Assembly (NCBI RefSeq): GCF_916618955.1
Contig: NZ_OU745390.1
Location: forward strand, 310,001 to 374,000
Length of the DNA: 64,000 bases
Origin: Pseudomonas sp. Marseille-Q3773
Lineage (GTDB): Bacteria > Pseudomonadota > Gammaproteobacteria > Pseudomonadales > Pseudomonadaceae
Reading direction: 5' to 3'
The notes beneath the pieces were generated by a model, which worked only from the letters and a program-made list of their open reading frames with translations, was not told the origin of the DNA and made no database searches. This document shows positions 16,834 to 26,648 of the stretch, in pieces; position 1 is the first letter of the stretch, and each line of letters opens with the position of its first letter. The position numbers were made by a program, and so were the translations under genes.

Positions 16834-17152
16834 GAGTTCTTATAGACACCTAGAGGGGAGGACGGATTCTGTTTTGTTTTGCACGGGCTGTCCATGCTCT
16901 GCTCGCTTCGACATCAGGGGGATTTGATATCGATCAGGGCTAGGCGAGTGTTCCGACAGCGATTTGTAGTTTTGCTCCGGATTCATTAGGGTCTCATGTA
17001 ACTACCGTGTTCGCCCGCGCTCTACGCTACAGTGTTGGCGTTTTCGAGAGATATTTGTCAGTAATTTCTGAGCATTGCCGACATGCCTTCCGTTGGCATG
17101 CGATCTGTCCGATAGTAAACAGCCAATAAACCCAACAAGCGATCAGGTGAGA
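16834..17152. promoter_or_regulatory. Divergent intergenic promoter region
   Basis: These 319 bases separate the leftward wzx operon from the rightward epimerase-wbpL-wbpM operon and must hold both promoters. A/T-rich patches at 16865-16885 and 17045-17075 are likely promoter sites, but no box pair is clear enough to name. A palindromic element, catgccttccgttggcatg (17082-17100; catgcc paired with ggcatg), lies about 50 bases before the plus-strand ATG and could be an operator or a leader hairpin. Confidence 0.45.
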
Positions 17153-18112
17153 ATGAAAGTAATTTTGACGGGTGCGTCCGGCTTCGTCGGAGGGGCGGTA
17201 CTCAAGGCGCTCAGTCGCAACGCAAACGTTGAAACGGTCCTGCCGTTGCGTTCACCTTTGCTGATGCCTGCCGGGGTTGCCAGTTACCCGATTGTCGACC
17301 TTGCCGATGACCAGAGCGCCGAGTTAAAGGCCCACCGTCCCGATGTGGTGGTGCACTGCGCTTCGCGCGTGCACGTCATGAGCGATACTGCCAGCGACCC
17401 ATTGGCAGAGTTTCGCCGCATCAATGTTGACGGTACCCTGGCCTTCGCCCGGGCCGCCAGCGCGGCCGGTGCCCGCCGGTTCGTGTTCGTCAGTTCAATC
17501 AAGGTCAATGGCGAACAGACCCGCCCCGGCGCTGCCTACAGTGCCGACGATATTCCGCACCCGGTCGATCCCTATGGCATTTCCAAGCATGAGGCGGAAC
17601 AAGGTTTGCTGGCGCTCGGCGCACAAACAGGCATGGAAATTGTCATCATTCGTCCGGTGCTGGTTTACGGGCCGGGGGTGAAAGCCAATTTTCTCAGCAT
17701 GATGCGCTGGTTGGACCGAGGTGTGCCATTGCCCTTCGGTGCCATACATAACCGTCGCAGCCTGGTGGCGCTGGACAACTTGGTAGACCTAGTACTGAGG
17801 TGCATCGATCACCCGGGCGCAGCCAACCAGGTGTTTCTGGTCAGTGATGGAGAAGACCTGTCCACTACCGAACTGCTTACGCGCATGGCCAGGGCGCTCG
17901 GCAAGCCGGCCCGCCTGCTACCGGTGCCGGCCTGGTTGCTGAGCGGTGCCGCCAAGGCACTGGGCAAAGGGGCGCTTTCCCAGCGATTGTGTGGCTCGCT
18001 ACAGGTCGATATCGGTAAAACCCGCGAACTGCTTGGCTGGCAGCCTCCGGTTCGGGTGGATGCGGCGCTTCTGGCTGCAGCAAGGCATTTTCAGGAAAAC
18101 AACCATCAATGA
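17153..18112 (+). CDS. WbpV/WbpK-like UDP-sugar 4-reductase/epimerase
   Basis: A 319-residue extended SDR. It starts with KVILTGASGFVGGAVLKAL, has HCASRVHVMSD, VFVSSIKVNGEQT and an intact YGISK catalytic motif. The ATG at 17153 follows aggtgag; longer in-frame starts lack a ribosome site. It overlaps wbpL by four bases. In Pseudomonas the gene in this place reduces or epimerises UDP-4-keto-6-deoxy-GlcNAc from WbpM, giving UDP-D-QuiNAc (WbpV) or UDP-D-FucNAc (WbpK), which WbpL then loads on the lipid. UDP-GlcNAc 4-epimerase is an alternative. The pathway role is well supported by context, the exact stereochemistry is not. Confidence 0.84.
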   Translation: MKVILTGASGFVGGAVLKALSRNANVETVLPLRSPLLMPAGVASYPIVDLADDQSAELKAHRPDVVVHCASRVHVMSDTASDPLAEFRRINVDGTLAFARAASAAGARRFVFVSSIKVNGEQTRPGAAYSADDIPHPVDPYGISKHEAEQGLLALGAQTGMEIVIIRPVLVYGPGVKANFLSMMRWLDRGVPLPFGAIHNRRSLVALDNLVDLVLRCIDHPGAANQVFLVSDGEDLSTTELLTRMARALGKPARLLPVPAWLLSGAAKALGKGALSQRLCGSLQVDIGKTRELLGWQPPVRVDAALLAAARHFQENNHQ

Positions 18113-19134
18113 CGCTTTTCTTGGCTTTACCCGCAGTACTGCTGCTGTCCTTGTTGATGACTGCCGGCCTGCGTCGATACGCGCTGGCGCGCAGTATCAT
18201 TGACGTGCCCAACGGCCGTAGCTCGCACACTGTGCCTACGCCTCGCGGTGGCGGGGTCGCAATCGTGTTGACATTCCTGCTGGCCATTGCCGGTCTCATG
18301 CTTGACGGAGCAGGGGATAGCCGCACCTTGGTGGCATTGGGCGGCAGCGGTGCGCTGATTGCCGTCATCGGTTTCATGGACGACCACGGCCATATTCCGG
18401 CCCGCTGGCGCCTGCTCGGGCATTTCATTGCCGCCGCCTGGATGCTGGCTTGGATGGGAGGGCTGCCGCCGTTGGCCCTGTTCGGCTTGCAGGTGGACCT
18501 GGGCTGGCTGGGGGGCGTACTGGCTGCGGTGTACCTGGTGTGGCTGCTCAACCTGTACAACTTCATGGATGGGATTGACGGCATCGCCAGTATCGAAGCC
18601 ATCACTGTGTGCCTGGGTGGCGCCTGGCTATACTGGATGGCGGGTCTTGGCAGCCATGCAGTGCTGCCACTGCTGCTGGCCGCCGCAGTTTCCGGGTTCC
18701 TGTTCTGGAATTTTCCCCCGGCAAAGATCTTCATGGGCGACGCTGGCAGCGGCTTCCTCGGCATCGTTTTGGGCGGTCTTTCGCTACAGGCTGCCTGGGT
18801 GGCGCCTGAGATGCTCTGGTGCTGGTTGATCTTGCTCGGCGTGTTCATTGTCGACGCCACCTACACCCTGGTTCGTCGTTTGTTGCGGGGTGAAAAGGTG
18901 TACGAGGCTCACCGCAGCCACGCCTACCAGTTTGCTTCGCGTGAAGTTGGCAGGCACTTGCCAGTCACATTGGCGGTTGCGGTATTGAACCTGTGCTGGT
19001 TGCTGCCGATAGCCTTTTGCGTTGCGCGGCTCGGCCTGGATGGTGCAGCGGGCGTAGTGCTGGCCTATATCCCGTTGTTGTTGCTGGCCGTGCGTTTCCG
19101 CGCAGGCCAAATCGAAGATGGACACCAAAGGTAA
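18109..19134 (+). CDS. wbpL: Undecaprenyl-phosphate glycosyl-1-phosphate transferase WbpL
   Basis: A 341-residue polytopic enzyme of the MraY/WecA/WbpL family that transfers a HexNAc-1-phosphate (in Pseudomonas FucNAc, QuiNAc or GlcNAc) from UDP to undecaprenyl phosphate, starting O-antigen synthesis. About ten hydrophobic helices are present. Diagnostic motifs are PTPRGGGVAIV near residue 43, GFMDDHGHIPARWRLLGH, LYNFMDGIDGIAS, KIFMGDAGSGFLG, and the cytoplasmic His-rich loop YEAHRSHAYQ. Length is as in P. aeruginosa WbpL. The ATG lies in the stop of the SDR gene before it. It precedes wbpM directly, which is the conserved right end of the Pseudomonas O-antigen locus. Confidence 0.94.
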   Translation: MTLFLALPAVLLLSLLMTAGLRRYALARSIIDVPNGRSSHTVPTPRGGGVAIVLTFLLAIAGLMLDGAGDSRTLVALGGSGALIAVIGFMDDHGHIPARWRLLGHFIAAAWMLAWMGGLPPLALFGLQVDLGWLGGVLAAVYLVWLLNLYNFMDGIDGIASIEAITVCLGGAWLYWMAGLGSHAVLPLLLAAAVSGFLFWNFPPAKIFMGDAGSGFLGIVLGGLSLQAAWVAPEMLWCWLILLGVFIVDATYTLVRRLLRGEKVYEAHRSHAYQFASREVGRHLPVTLAVAVLNLCWLLPIAFCVARLGLDGAAGVVLAYIPLLLLAVRFRAGQIEDGHQR

Positions 19135-19183
19135 AGTGAGCGACTTGATGTCAGGGAATTTCTGGAAAGGTTTCAGAGGAGCG

Positions 19184-21184
19184 ATGGACACCGTGCGCGC
19201 TAAACTGCTTGCTCTACCACGTAGACACAAACGCCTGCTGCAGGTCTTGACCGACGTTGTCCTGATCTGGGTTGCCCTGTGGATGGCATTCGTGGTTCGG
19301 CTTGGTATTGATGACTTGGCCAACCCAATCCTGGATCATGGCTGGCTGTTCCTCACTGCGCCGGTCGTAGGCATTCCTCTTTTCATCAGGTTTGGTCTGT
19401 ACCGTGCGGTGTTGCGCTATTTCGGCACCGACGCGCTGATTGCAATCACCAAGGCCGTAACCCTGTCTGCACTGATCCTCGGTTTTATCATCTATTGGGC
19501 AAGCAACCACCAGAACGTGGTGCCACGCTCCATTACCTTCAACTACTGGTGGTTGAGCCTGATCATGGTGGGCGGCCTACGCCTGGCCATGCGGCAGTAC
19601 TTCCTCGGTGACTGGTTTGCAGCCGCCGTACAACACGTCCCCTTTACCGGCAACAATCGTGATGGCTTGCCGCGGGTGGCCGTGTATGGCGCCGGTGGTG
19701 CCGGCAACCAGCTGGTAGCGGCGCTGCGTGCGGATCGGGCGTTGCGCCCGGTAGCGTTCATCGACGACGACCCCAGCATTACCGACCGGGTAATTGCCGG
19801 CCTGCAGGTATATCGCCCCGATCAGTTGCAGGAGATGATCGATGCCACCGGCGCGCAGGAAATTTTGCTGGCCATTCCGTCTTCCACCCGCGCTCGTCGA
19901 CGGGAGATTCTCAACTTCCTTGAAGGCTTCCCGTTGCATGTACGCAGTATTCCCAGTTTCATGGAACTGGCCAGCGGCAAGGTGAAGGTCGATGATATTC
20001 AGGAGGTGGACATCGCCGACCTGCTGGGCCGCGATGCCGTGCCAGCGCAAGCTGACCTGCTGGCACGCTGCATCGTCGAGCAGACGGTGCTGGTAACCGG
20101 GGCCGGAGGCTCGATCGGGTCGGAGCTGTGCCGGCAGATTCTGGGCCAGACGCCGAAAACCCTGCTGCTGTTCGACCACAGCGAGTTCAACCTGTACAGC
20201 ATCCTGTCGGAATTGGAACAGCGTATTGCCCGCGAGTCGCTATCGGTGTGCCTGGTACCGATCCTCGGGTCGGTCCGTAATCAGGCGCAGTTGCTCGACA
20301 TCATGCGTACCTGGCGGGTTGACACCGTCTACCATGCCGCTGCCTACAAGCACGTGCCGATGGTAGAGCACAATATTGCCGAAGGCCTGATGAACAACGT
20401 CATCGGCACCCTCTGTACTGCCCAGGCTGCATTACAGGCAGGCGTTGCCAACTTCGTGCTGATTTCAACTGACAAGGCCGTACGCCCCACCAATGTGATG
20501 GGCAGCACCAAACGCCTGGCGGAAATGACCCTGCAAGCCCTGAGCCGCGAAGTAGCGCCAGTGCTGTTCGGCGACAGTGGCAATGTCTCGCAGGTGAACA
20601 AGACCCGCTTCACCATGGTCCGCTTCGGCAATGTGCTGGGTTCGTCGGGCTCGGTCATTCCGTTGTTCCACAAGCAGATCAAGGCCGGCGGCCCGCTCAC
20701 CGTCACTCATCCGAAGATCACCCGTTACTTCATGACCATTCCCGAGGCAGCACAGCTGGTAATCCAGGCGGGTTCCATGGGCAAGGGTGGTGATGTGTTC
20801 GTGCTCGACATGGGCGAACCCGTGAAGATCGTGGAGCTGGCCGAGAAGATGATTCACCTGTCCGGTTTCAGCGTGCGTTCCGAGCGTAACCCGATGGGCG
20901 ATATCGCCATCGAATTCACCGGGTTGCGGCCAGGCGAGAAGCTTTATGAAGAACTGCTGATCGGCGATAACGTGATTGCTACCCGCCACCCGATGATCAT
21001 GAGCGCCAACGAAGACTTCCTGCCCTGGGACACACTCAAGGACACGCTGCGCCAATTGCTGGCGGCAGTGGAAGCAGACGATTTCATGCGGGTACGCCAG
21101 CTGCTGCGTGAAACCGTCAGCGGCTATGCACCGGAAGGCGAGATTGTGGACTGGATTTACCAGCAACGACGTCTCGAGCCCTGA
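19184..21184 (+). CDS. wbpM: UDP-GlcNAc C4,C6-dehydratase WbpM
   Basis: Membrane-anchored 4,6-dehydratase that makes UDP-4-keto-6-deoxy-GlcNAc for QuiNAc/FucNAc-type sugars; required for most Pseudomonas B-band O-antigens. Four N-terminal transmembrane helices (about residues 15-130) are followed by a first Rossmann domain (VAVYGAGGAGNQLV) and the catalytic SDR domain (VLVTGAGGSIGSELCRQIL). The usual catalytic Tyr is Met439 in NVMGSTK with Lys443, the altered SMK triad described for WbpM. The frame is open from 19118, inside wbpL. The ATG at 19184 is preferred because MDTVRAKLLALPRRHKRLLQ matches the known N-terminus type, gives 666 residues close to the P. aeruginosa length, and follows agaggag. 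The C-terminus has GLRPGEKLYEELL. Confidence 0.95.
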   Translation: MDTVRAKLLALPRRHKRLLQVLTDVVLIWVALWMAFVVRLGIDDLANPILDHGWLFLTAPVVGIPLFIRFGLYRAVLRYFGTDALIAITKAVTLSALILGFIIYWASNHQNVVPRSITFNYWWLSLIMVGGLRLAMRQYFLGDWFAAAVQHVPFTGNNRDGLPRVAVYGAGGAGNQLVAALRADRALRPVAFIDDDPSITDRVIAGLQVYRPDQLQEMIDATGAQEILLAIPSSTRARRREILNFLEGFPLHVRSIPSFMELASGKVKVDDIQEVDIADLLGRDAVPAQADLLARCIVEQTVLVTGAGGSIGSELCRQILGQTPKTLLLFDHSEFNLYSILSELEQRIARESLSVCLVPILGSVRNQAQLLDIMRTWRVDTVYHAAAYKHVPMVEHNIAEGLMNNVIGTLCTAQAALQAGVANFVLISTDKAVRPTNVMGSTKRLAEMTLQALSREVAPVLFGDSGNVSQVNKTRFTMVRFGNVLGSSGSVIPLFHKQIKAGGPLTVTHPKITRYFMTIPEAAQLVIQAGSMGKGGDVFVLDMGEPVKIVELAEKMIHLSGFSVRSERNPMGDIAIEFTGLRPGEKLYEELLIGDNVIATRHPMIMSANEDFLPWDTLKDTLRQLLAAVEADDFMRVRQLLRETVSGYAPEGEIVDWIYQQRRLEP

Positions 21185-21282
21185 CCCGCCGAAGTGCAAC
21201 GCCGAAGGGCCACCAGTTGCCCCGGCGTTGCAGGGTGCCTTCGGGGGGCAGCCGGCATGTAACCATTTTTCAAGGCAGTTTA

Positions 21283-21825
21283 ATGAAAGCAACCCCCCTC
21301 GCAATACCCGAAGTTCTGCTACTCGAGCCAAACGTATTCACCGATGACCGCGGGTTCTTCTTCGAAAGCTTCAACCACGCAGTCTTCGAGCGCCTGGTAC
21401 AGCGCCCCGTCAACTTCGTCCAGGATAACCACTCCAGCTCGCGCCGACATGTACTGCGCGGCCTGCATTATCAGGTGCTTCAACCACAGGGCAAGCTGGT
21501 AAGGGTAGTGGCCGGTGAGGTGTTCGATGTCGCTGTAGACTTGCGCCGTTCTTCGTCTACTTTCGGCCACTGGGTCGGGGCCCACCTTTCAGCGCACAAC
21601 AAGCAGCAGATGTGGATTCCGGAAGGTTTCGCGCACGGTTTTGTCGTGTTGTCCGACCATGCGGAATTCCTGTACAAGACCACGGACTACTACGCCCCCC
21701 AATTCGAGCGTTGCCTGGCTTGGGATGACTCCAGTGTCGGTATTCAGTGGCCTGTCGAGCGGCCTTTGCTGTCAGGCAAGGACCTGGTTGGCACCGCGCT
21801 GCGGGATCTGGATTGTTTCGATTAA
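21283..21825 (+). CDS. rmlC: dTDP-4-dehydrorhamnose 3,5-epimerase
   Basis: Third enzyme of dTDP-L-rhamnose synthesis, a homodimeric cupin-like epimerase. The 180 residues contain the hallmarks DDRGFFFESFNHAVF, FVQDNHSSSRRHVLRGLHYQ (with the catalytic His), GEVFDVAVDLR and IPEGFAHGFVVLSDHAEFLYKTTDYY. The ATG at 21283 follows aaggcag; a longer frame upstream lacks support. It starts 98 bases after wbpM, so the rml genes could be read from the wbpM transcript. The order here is rmlC-B-D-A with rmlC separated from rmlB by 125 bases, instead of the common rmlBDAC. All catalytic features look intact. Confidence 0.96.
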   Translation: MKATPLAIPEVLLLEPNVFTDDRGFFFESFNHAVFERLVQRPVNFVQDNHSSSRRHVLRGLHYQVLQPQGKLVRVVAGEVFDVAVDLRRSSSTFGHWVGAHLSAHNKQQMWIPEGFAHGFVVLSDHAEFLYKTTDYYAPQFERCLAWDDSSVGIQWPVERPLLSGKDLVGTALRDLDCFD

Positions 21826-21950
21826 GCAAGCAGTCCATGCAGGGATAGGGAAGTAGCACGACGATATCATCTTCCTGCTCGGCTGCAGCGTCGAGCGGCT
21901 AGAATCCCAGAAGATGCAACAGCAGACCATGACAGCGGAAGCAGACGAAC

Positions 21951-23021
21951 ATGACCATTCTGGTAACCGGCGGCGCAGGCTTTATCGGCGCGAACTTCGT
22001 GCTGGACTGGCTGGCCGGCAATGACGAGGCTGTGGTCAACCTCGACAAACTCACCTACGCAGGCAACCTGCAGACCCTTGGCAGCCTGCAAGGCGACCAG
22101 CGCCATATCTTCGTGCACGGCGACATCGGCGACTCCACGCTGGTAGCCCGCCTGTTGCACGAGCATCAGCCGCGCGCCATCGTCAACTTCGCGGCCGAGT
22201 CGCATGTCGACCGCTCGATCCACGGCCCGGAAGACTTCATCGAAACCAACATCGTCGGCACCTTCCGCCTGCTGGAAGCCGTGCGCGCCTACTGGGGCGG
22301 CCTGGATGACCAAGCACGCCAGGCATTCCGCTTCCTGCACGTGTCCACCGACGAAGTCTACGGTTCGCTGGCTGCCGGCGAACCCGCCTTCACTGAAACC
22401 CACCAATACCAGCCCAACAGCCCGTACTCGGCCAGCAAGGCCGCCAGCGACCACCTGGTGCGCTCTTACCACCACACCTATGGCCTGCCGGTGCTGACCA
22501 CCAACTGCTCGAACAACTACGGCCCGTACCACTTCCCGGAAAAGCTCATCCCGCTGATGATCGTCAACGCCCTGGCTGGCAAACCGCTGCCGGTGTACGG
22601 TGACGGCCAGCAAATTCGCGACTGGCTGTACGTCAAGGACCACTGCAGTGCCATCCGCCGCGTACTGGAAGCCGGTAAGACCGGCGAGGTGTACAACGTC
22701 GGCGGTTGGAACGAAAAGCCCAACCTGGAGATCGTCAACCGCGTGTGCGCCCTGCTGGACGAACTACGCCCCCGCGCCGACGGCAAGCCCTACGCCGAAC
22801 AGATCACTTACGTGACCGACCGCCCCGGCCACGACCGCCGCTACGCCATCGATGCCCGCAAGCTCGAGCGTGAACTGGGCTGGAAACCCGCCGAAACCTT
22901 CGAAAGCGGCATCCGCAAGACCGTGGCCTGGTACCTCGACAACCAGGAGTGGGTGCAGAACGTACAGTCCGGCAGCTACCGAGACTGGGTCGAGAAGAAC
23001 TACGCAGGGCGCTCGGCATGA
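21951..23021 (+). CDS. rmlB: dTDP-glucose 4,6-dehydratase
   Basis: Second step of the dTDP-L-rhamnose pathway, an NAD-dependent extended SDR of 356 residues. The sequence opens with [20 protein letters not shown], has [11 protein letters not shown], the active-site segment [11 protein letters not shown] (Thr-Asp-Glu) and [14 protein letters not shown] (YxxxK), then [18 protein letters not shown] and [16 protein letters not shown]. This is the complete family signature at normal length. It begins 125 bases after rmlC and overlaps rmlD by four bases. Its third-position G/C content is very high, as in core genes and unlike the DNA after 24.8 kb. Confidence 0.97.
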   Translation: MTILVTGGAGFIGANFVLDWLAGNDEAVVNLDKLTYAGNLQTLGSLQGDQRHIFVHGDIGDSTLVARLLHEHQPRAIVNFAAESHVDRSIHGPEDFIETNIVGTFRLLEAVRAYWGGLDDQARQAFRFLHVSTDEVYGSLAAGEPAFTETHQYQPNSPYSASKAASDHLVRSYHHTYGLPVLTTNCSNNYGPYHFPEKLIPLMIVNALAGKPLPVYGDGQQIRDWLYVKDHCSAIRRVLEAGKTGEVYNVGGWNEKPNLEIVNRVCALLDELRPRADGKPYAEQITYVTDRPGHDRRYAIDARKLERELGWKPAETFESGIRKTVAWYLDNQEWVQNVQSGSYRDWVEKNYAGRSA

Positions 23022-23914
23022 AGATTCTGCTACTGGGCAAGGACGGCCAGGTCGGCTGGGAGCTGCAACGCAGCCTGGCCCCGCTGGGCCAGTTGCTGGC
23101 GCTGAATTCCCGCAGCCAGTCGCACTGCGGCGACCTGGCCAACCTGGCGGGCTTGGCCGAAACTGCACGCGCCTACGCGCCTGATGTAATCGTCAACGCT
23201 GCCGCCTATACCGCTGTGGACAAGGCGGAAAGCGAGCGCGAGCAAGCCTTCAGGGTGAACGCCGAGGCCGTAGGTGTGCTGGCTCGAGCCGCCGCCGATG
23301 TCGGCGCGTTGCTAGTGCACTATTCCACCGATTATGTGTTTCCGGGGCATGGTACCCGGCCATGGCGTGAAGAGGACGCGGTCGGACCGCTGAATGCCTA
23401 CGGTGAAAGCAAGCTGGCCGGCGAGCAGGCCATTCAGGCCGCCGGCTGCCGCTACCTGATTTTCCGCACTTGCTGGGTGTATGCCGCGCGCGGCAACAAC
23501 TTCGCCAGGACCATGCTGCGCCTGGCTGCGGAGCGCGACAGCCTTGGCGTGATCGACGACCAGCACGGCGCCCCGACCAGTGCCGAGCTGATCGCCGACA
23601 TCACCGCCCACGCCATCACTGCCACCCGGGCCAACCCGGCCCTGGCCGGCCTTTACCACCTGGCGGCCGGCGGCGAAACCACTTGGTGTGGCTATGCCCG
23701 CTACGTACTGGAACATGCGACTGCCCAGGGTGTGCCCCTGAAAGCCCATGCAGAACAGGTCGACCCGTTGACCACCGCCGCTTATCCGACCCCGGCCAAG
23801 CGGCCGGCCAATTCCCGTCTGGACACCCGTAAATTGCAGGAAGCGTTTGCCCTGACCTTGCCGGACTGGCGTCTGGGAGTGGCTCGCATGCTCGCGGAAA
23901 TACACGAGAAATGA
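23018..23914 (+). CDS. rmlD: dTDP-4-dehydrorhamnose reductase
   Basis: Final step of dTDP-L-rhamnose formation: NAD(P)H reduction at C4. The 298 residues start with [20 protein letters not shown], contain [27 protein letters not shown], and [12 protein letters not shown] with the YxxxK catalytic pair, then [19 protein letters not shown]. The ATG overlaps the rmlB stop; a longer in-frame start upstream would run deep into rmlB and is rejected. It overlaps rmlA by four bases. It is clearly distinct from the shorter RmlD-like protein at 4706, which belongs to the UDP-L-HexNAc pathway. Confidence 0.97.
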   Translation: MKILLLGKDGQVGWELQRSLAPLGQLLALNSRSQSHCGDLANLAGLAETARAYAPDVIVNAAAYTAVDKAESEREQAFRVNAEAVGVLARAAADVGALLVHYSTDYVFPGHGTRPWREEDAVGPLNAYGESKLAGEQAIQAAGCRYLIFRTCWVYAARGNNFARTMLRLAAERDSLGVIDDQHGAPTSAELIADITAHAITATRANPALAGLYHLAAGGETTWCGYARYVLEHATAQGVPLKAHAEQVDPLTTAAYPTPAKRPANSRLDTRKLQEAFALTLPDWRLGVARMLAEIHEK

Positions 23915-24801
23915 ATACTATGAAGCGTAAAGGCATCATCCTGGCGGGCGGGTCGGGGACCCGTCTGCATCCGGCTACACTGGCCATTTCCAAGCAGCTG
24001 CTGCCGGTTTACGACAAACCGATGATCTACTATCCGCTGACCACGCTGATGCTGGCGGGTATCCACGACATTCTGATCATCTCCACCCCGCAGGACACCC
24101 CGCGCTTCGAGCAGTTGCTGGGCGATGGCCACTGCTGGGGTATCAGTATCACCTATGCTGTACAACCGTCACCCGATGGCCTGGCCCAAGCTTTTTTGAT
24201 TGGCGAGCACTTCATTGGCAGCGCACCCACTGCGCTGGTGCTAGGGGACAATATCTATTACGGCCATGACTTCCAGCAATTACTGTGCAGTGCCATGGGC
24301 CGGCAGGGCAGTGCAAGTGTCTTTGCCTACCACGTACAAGATCCCGAACGTTACGGTGTGGTCGAGTTTGACACGCAGGGCAAGGCTATCAGTCTGGAAG
24401 AAAAGCCGGCCAAACCCAAGTCCAACTATGCCGTCACCGGTTTGTACTTTTACGACAACGATGTGATCGAGATCGCCAAGGGAATCCGGCCGTCTGCGCG
24501 GGGTGAGCTGGAGATCACCGACGTGAACCGCGCCTATCTGGAGCAGAACCGGTTGTCGGTGGAGATCATGGGGCGTGGGTATGCCTGGCTGGATACCGGG
24601 ACGCATGATTCGTTGCTCGAGGCGAGTGGATATATCGCGACTATCGAGCGGCGGCAGGGGTTGAAGGTGGCTTGTCCGGAAGAGGTGGCGTACAGGCAGG
24701 GGTGGATTGGGGCAGAGCAGTTGCTGAAGCTGGCTGAGCCCTTGGCCAAGAATGGGTATGGGCAGTATTTGAAGAGGTTGGTGCAGGACAAGGTTTATTG
24801 A
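23911..24801 (+). CDS. rmlA: Glucose-1-phosphate thymidylyltransferase
   Basis: First step of dTDP-L-rhamnose synthesis: forms dTDP-glucose from dTTP and glucose-1-phosphate and is feedback-inhibited by dTDP-L-rhamnose in studied homologues. The 296 residues include [72 protein letters not shown] and [14 protein letters not shown]. Two starts are possible, ATG 23911 (overlapping rmlD) or ATG 23920. The last 250 bases of the gene show noticeably more G and less C in third positions than rmlB and rmlD, near the junction with the A/T-rich block beyond it. Last gene of the plus-strand group. Confidence 0.97.
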   Translation: MNTMKRKGIILAGGSGTRLHPATLAISKQLLPVYDKPMIYYPLTTLMLAGIHDILIISTPQDTPRFEQLLGDGHCWGISITYAVQPSPDGLAQAFLIGEHFIGSAPTALVLGDNIYYGHDFQQLLCSAMGRQGSASVFAYHVQDPERYGVVEFDTQGKAISLEEKPAKPKSNYAVTGLYFYDNDVIEIAKGIRPSARGELEITDVNRAYLEQNRLSVEIMGRGYAWLDTGTHDSLLEASGYIATIERRQGLKVACPEEVAYRQGWIGAEQLLKLAEPLAKNGYGQYLKRLVQDKVY

Positions 24802-24891
24802 AAAGAGATCGGAGTCTTGCAGCGCAGGCACTGGGCGCATCCATCGTGGTTGTCGCCTGTGTCAGCGTAGGAGTAAGAAACGCTGGAAGTT

Positions 24892-24917
24892 GAGCAGGAA
24901 AACGGAATTCCCTGCTC
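24892..24917. terminator. Possible hairpin between convergent operons
   Basis: The inverted repeat gagcagg (24892-24898) / cctgctc (24911-24917) lies in the 203-base gap between rmlA on the plus strand and the DUF6270 gene on the minus strand. It may end transcription from either side, but the stem is only seven base pairs and no T-run follows. Nothing else is recognised in this gap. Confidence 0.3.
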
Positions 24918-25004
24918 TTGGTGCCGCCTCTTTGCACCCAGGCACCTAGTTTCTGGGCTGTTCGGAATGGTCTCGTCTCTTTATTCCTAACGCCCAGCTT
25001 ATAA

Positions 25005-26093
25005 CTACTGTTGTATAAGGCTGAAGGAGTTTACGGTGCACTTGCTAGAGATCTTCTCACCTGAAGAATCTTGGAAGAAGGCAATTACCGTGTATTCCCC
25101 AGGCATCTCAGGAACAGGAAATTGAGCGTCCGGCGAGGCTTCATACCAGCGAACGCCATGCCGAACACCGTCAACTAGAAAGTAGAACGCAAATTCACCA
25201 CGTTCATAAATTTTTCCGTTCTTGACGAGAGAGCAATGGGCAAAAATCCCATGCTCAGATTCATAAGCAGCAACCGTTATTGTTGCTCCTTCAGAAACAA
25301 GAATGGCGTCTGTCTCTGCAGGATGTTCAAGTGGCAACGTCTCGGTGTGATCTTCAGTTTTTATTGACTGTAACTGTAAAAGAGCTTCTTTGTAGTATTG
25401 CTTGCAATAGTGAAAGGGAGAAGCACCCCAGCGGTGATGCTCGTCGGCTGTCAGGATTTGCGCTGGATAATTCAAGAATTGATGCTTGGTCAGCTTTTTT
25501 TCCAGTTGCTCGTACATCCAGTCCAATTCTTTGTTGGCTTTTTCAACTGTATTCAAGGAAACCGGGAATTCAGTGCTGCTTTTTTCCTCAAAGTGAGACG
25601 CCCAGTACACTTTGTTGACAATTACACTGCCTAGCTTATTGTGCTCTTCCAAAAATGCAAAAAACTTTTGCATGCCCTGCATCCACAAATCGCGGCGCTC
25701 AGGTGAGCCATGCTTGATTATTTGGTAACCTTTTACGCTGCTGTCTGCCAGTAGGTCACTTTCAGCTAATTCACTAGAATTTGTAATAATCTGGCCGGAG
25801 GGGAGTACCACAAGATCGAAGCGCTCATCGATCAAATCGATTAAGATAAGGTCGGCGTTTTTGAAAACTTCCGGTTGATTCAGGAGTTGTTTGGAGAAGT
25901 CGTATGAAACCATGCGCCGTCTGAATGCAGATGAAATGCGGTCGAGTGCATCATCGTTTGTGTATGCGGCGCTGCATAGCGAGGCCATTGAAGATCTTGC
26001 AAAGTAATCGGTTAACTTAAAAGTTCGGCTTTCTTCTAGGTTGAATATGTCTCTGGAGACACAGCTACCGTAGATAATTAAGTTCTTGATCAC
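25005..26093 (-). CDS. DUF6270 protein with C-terminal beta-rich domain
   Basis: A 362-residue protein. The first about 240 residues are of the DUF6270 type: GSCVSRD at residues 9-15, FARSSMASL, LILIDLIDERFDL near residue 82-94, and TADEHHRWGASPFHY (Asp217, His219/220). An early Gly-Ser-Cys and a late Asp-x-His are the arrangement of SGNH/GDSL hydrolases and of the capsule acetyltransferase WcbI, so an O-acyl transferase or esterase is possible; that is inference. Residues 250-362 look like a beta-sandwich with no named family. The same DUF6270 domain is fused to a glycosyltransferase at 32645. The base composition is A/T-rich against the core. It is 555 bases from the acyltransferase gene and may have its own promoter. 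Confidence 0.7.
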   Translation of the reverse strand: MIKNLIIYGSCVSRDIFNLEESRTFKLTDYFARSSMASLCSAAYTNDDALDRISSAFRRRMVSYDFSKQLLNQPEVFKNADLILIDLIDERFDLVVLPSGQIITNSSELAESDLLADSSVKGYQIIKHGSPERRDLWMQGMQKFFAFLEEHNKLGSVIVNKVYWASHFEEKSSTEFPVSLNTVEKANKELDWMYEQLEKKLTKHQFLNYPAQILTADEHHRWGASPFHYCKQYYKEALLQLQSIKTEDHTETLPLEHPAETDAILVSEGATITVAAYESEHGIFAHCSLVKNGKIYERGEFAFYFLVDGVRHGVRWYEASPDAQFPVPEMPGEYTVIAFFQDSSGEKISSKCTVNSFSLIQQ

Positions 26094-26648
26094 AATTTTT
26101 TTTAGCCTTCTTTATTCTTGGTTCACATAACTGGGCATTGGGGTCCTGTTCCGTCAGGCCTGTCACCTTGATTCAATTCGCTCTGCGTCGGAGCAGTATA
26201 GGCAATTTGATACTATTAAAAGTTCCGATAGCATTGCCAAAGTCTCATTATCCATAGCGGGACCAGGAATGCAATCGAAGCTCTGCGATCAGCTGACAAT
26301 TTCACTTTTCGGATAATAAACGAAAAAGTCTATTGGATCCAATATGTAGTATTGTGAGGACTTTTGGTTGATGCGTCTCTTTTTGCTTAGCTCGCTACCA
26401 TCGCAATCAGGATGACGAAAGCGCTATATGGAATATATGTGAACTCTGTCACATATTTCTGGCGGATTGAAGTTTTTTAGAATCTGTGTCATGCCGGTTG
26501 AGTGGCTTTCGTCGCCCTGCGACATTCTGGCAGTCAGCGAGTGTAGTGTCGCACGACTGGCAAGACGCATAGGAGCGCTGCTAAGCGCGCCAGCCACCTT
26601 TGGAGGGGTGGCGGTTACGAAATGCTTGTAAAAACCCTGTTCGTTGAA
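26094..26648. other. A/T-rich intergenic region
   Basis: No gene is supported in these 555 bases on either strand. The part at 26200-26480 is strongly A/T-rich and probably carries a promoter for the leftward DUF6270 gene. Close to the acyltransferase stop there is a possible hairpin, gccacc (about 26591-26596) with ggtggc (about 26605-26610), which could terminate the long minus-strand operon. The region may be scar DNA from cassette exchange, but no repeats or mobile-element ends were found. Confidence 0.4.

Noticed and set aside
19118..19183. Upstream start for wbpM at 19118, overlapping wbpL
   Set aside because: The extra 22 residues do not resemble the known WbpM N-terminus, whereas the ATG at 19184 gives the expected length and start.
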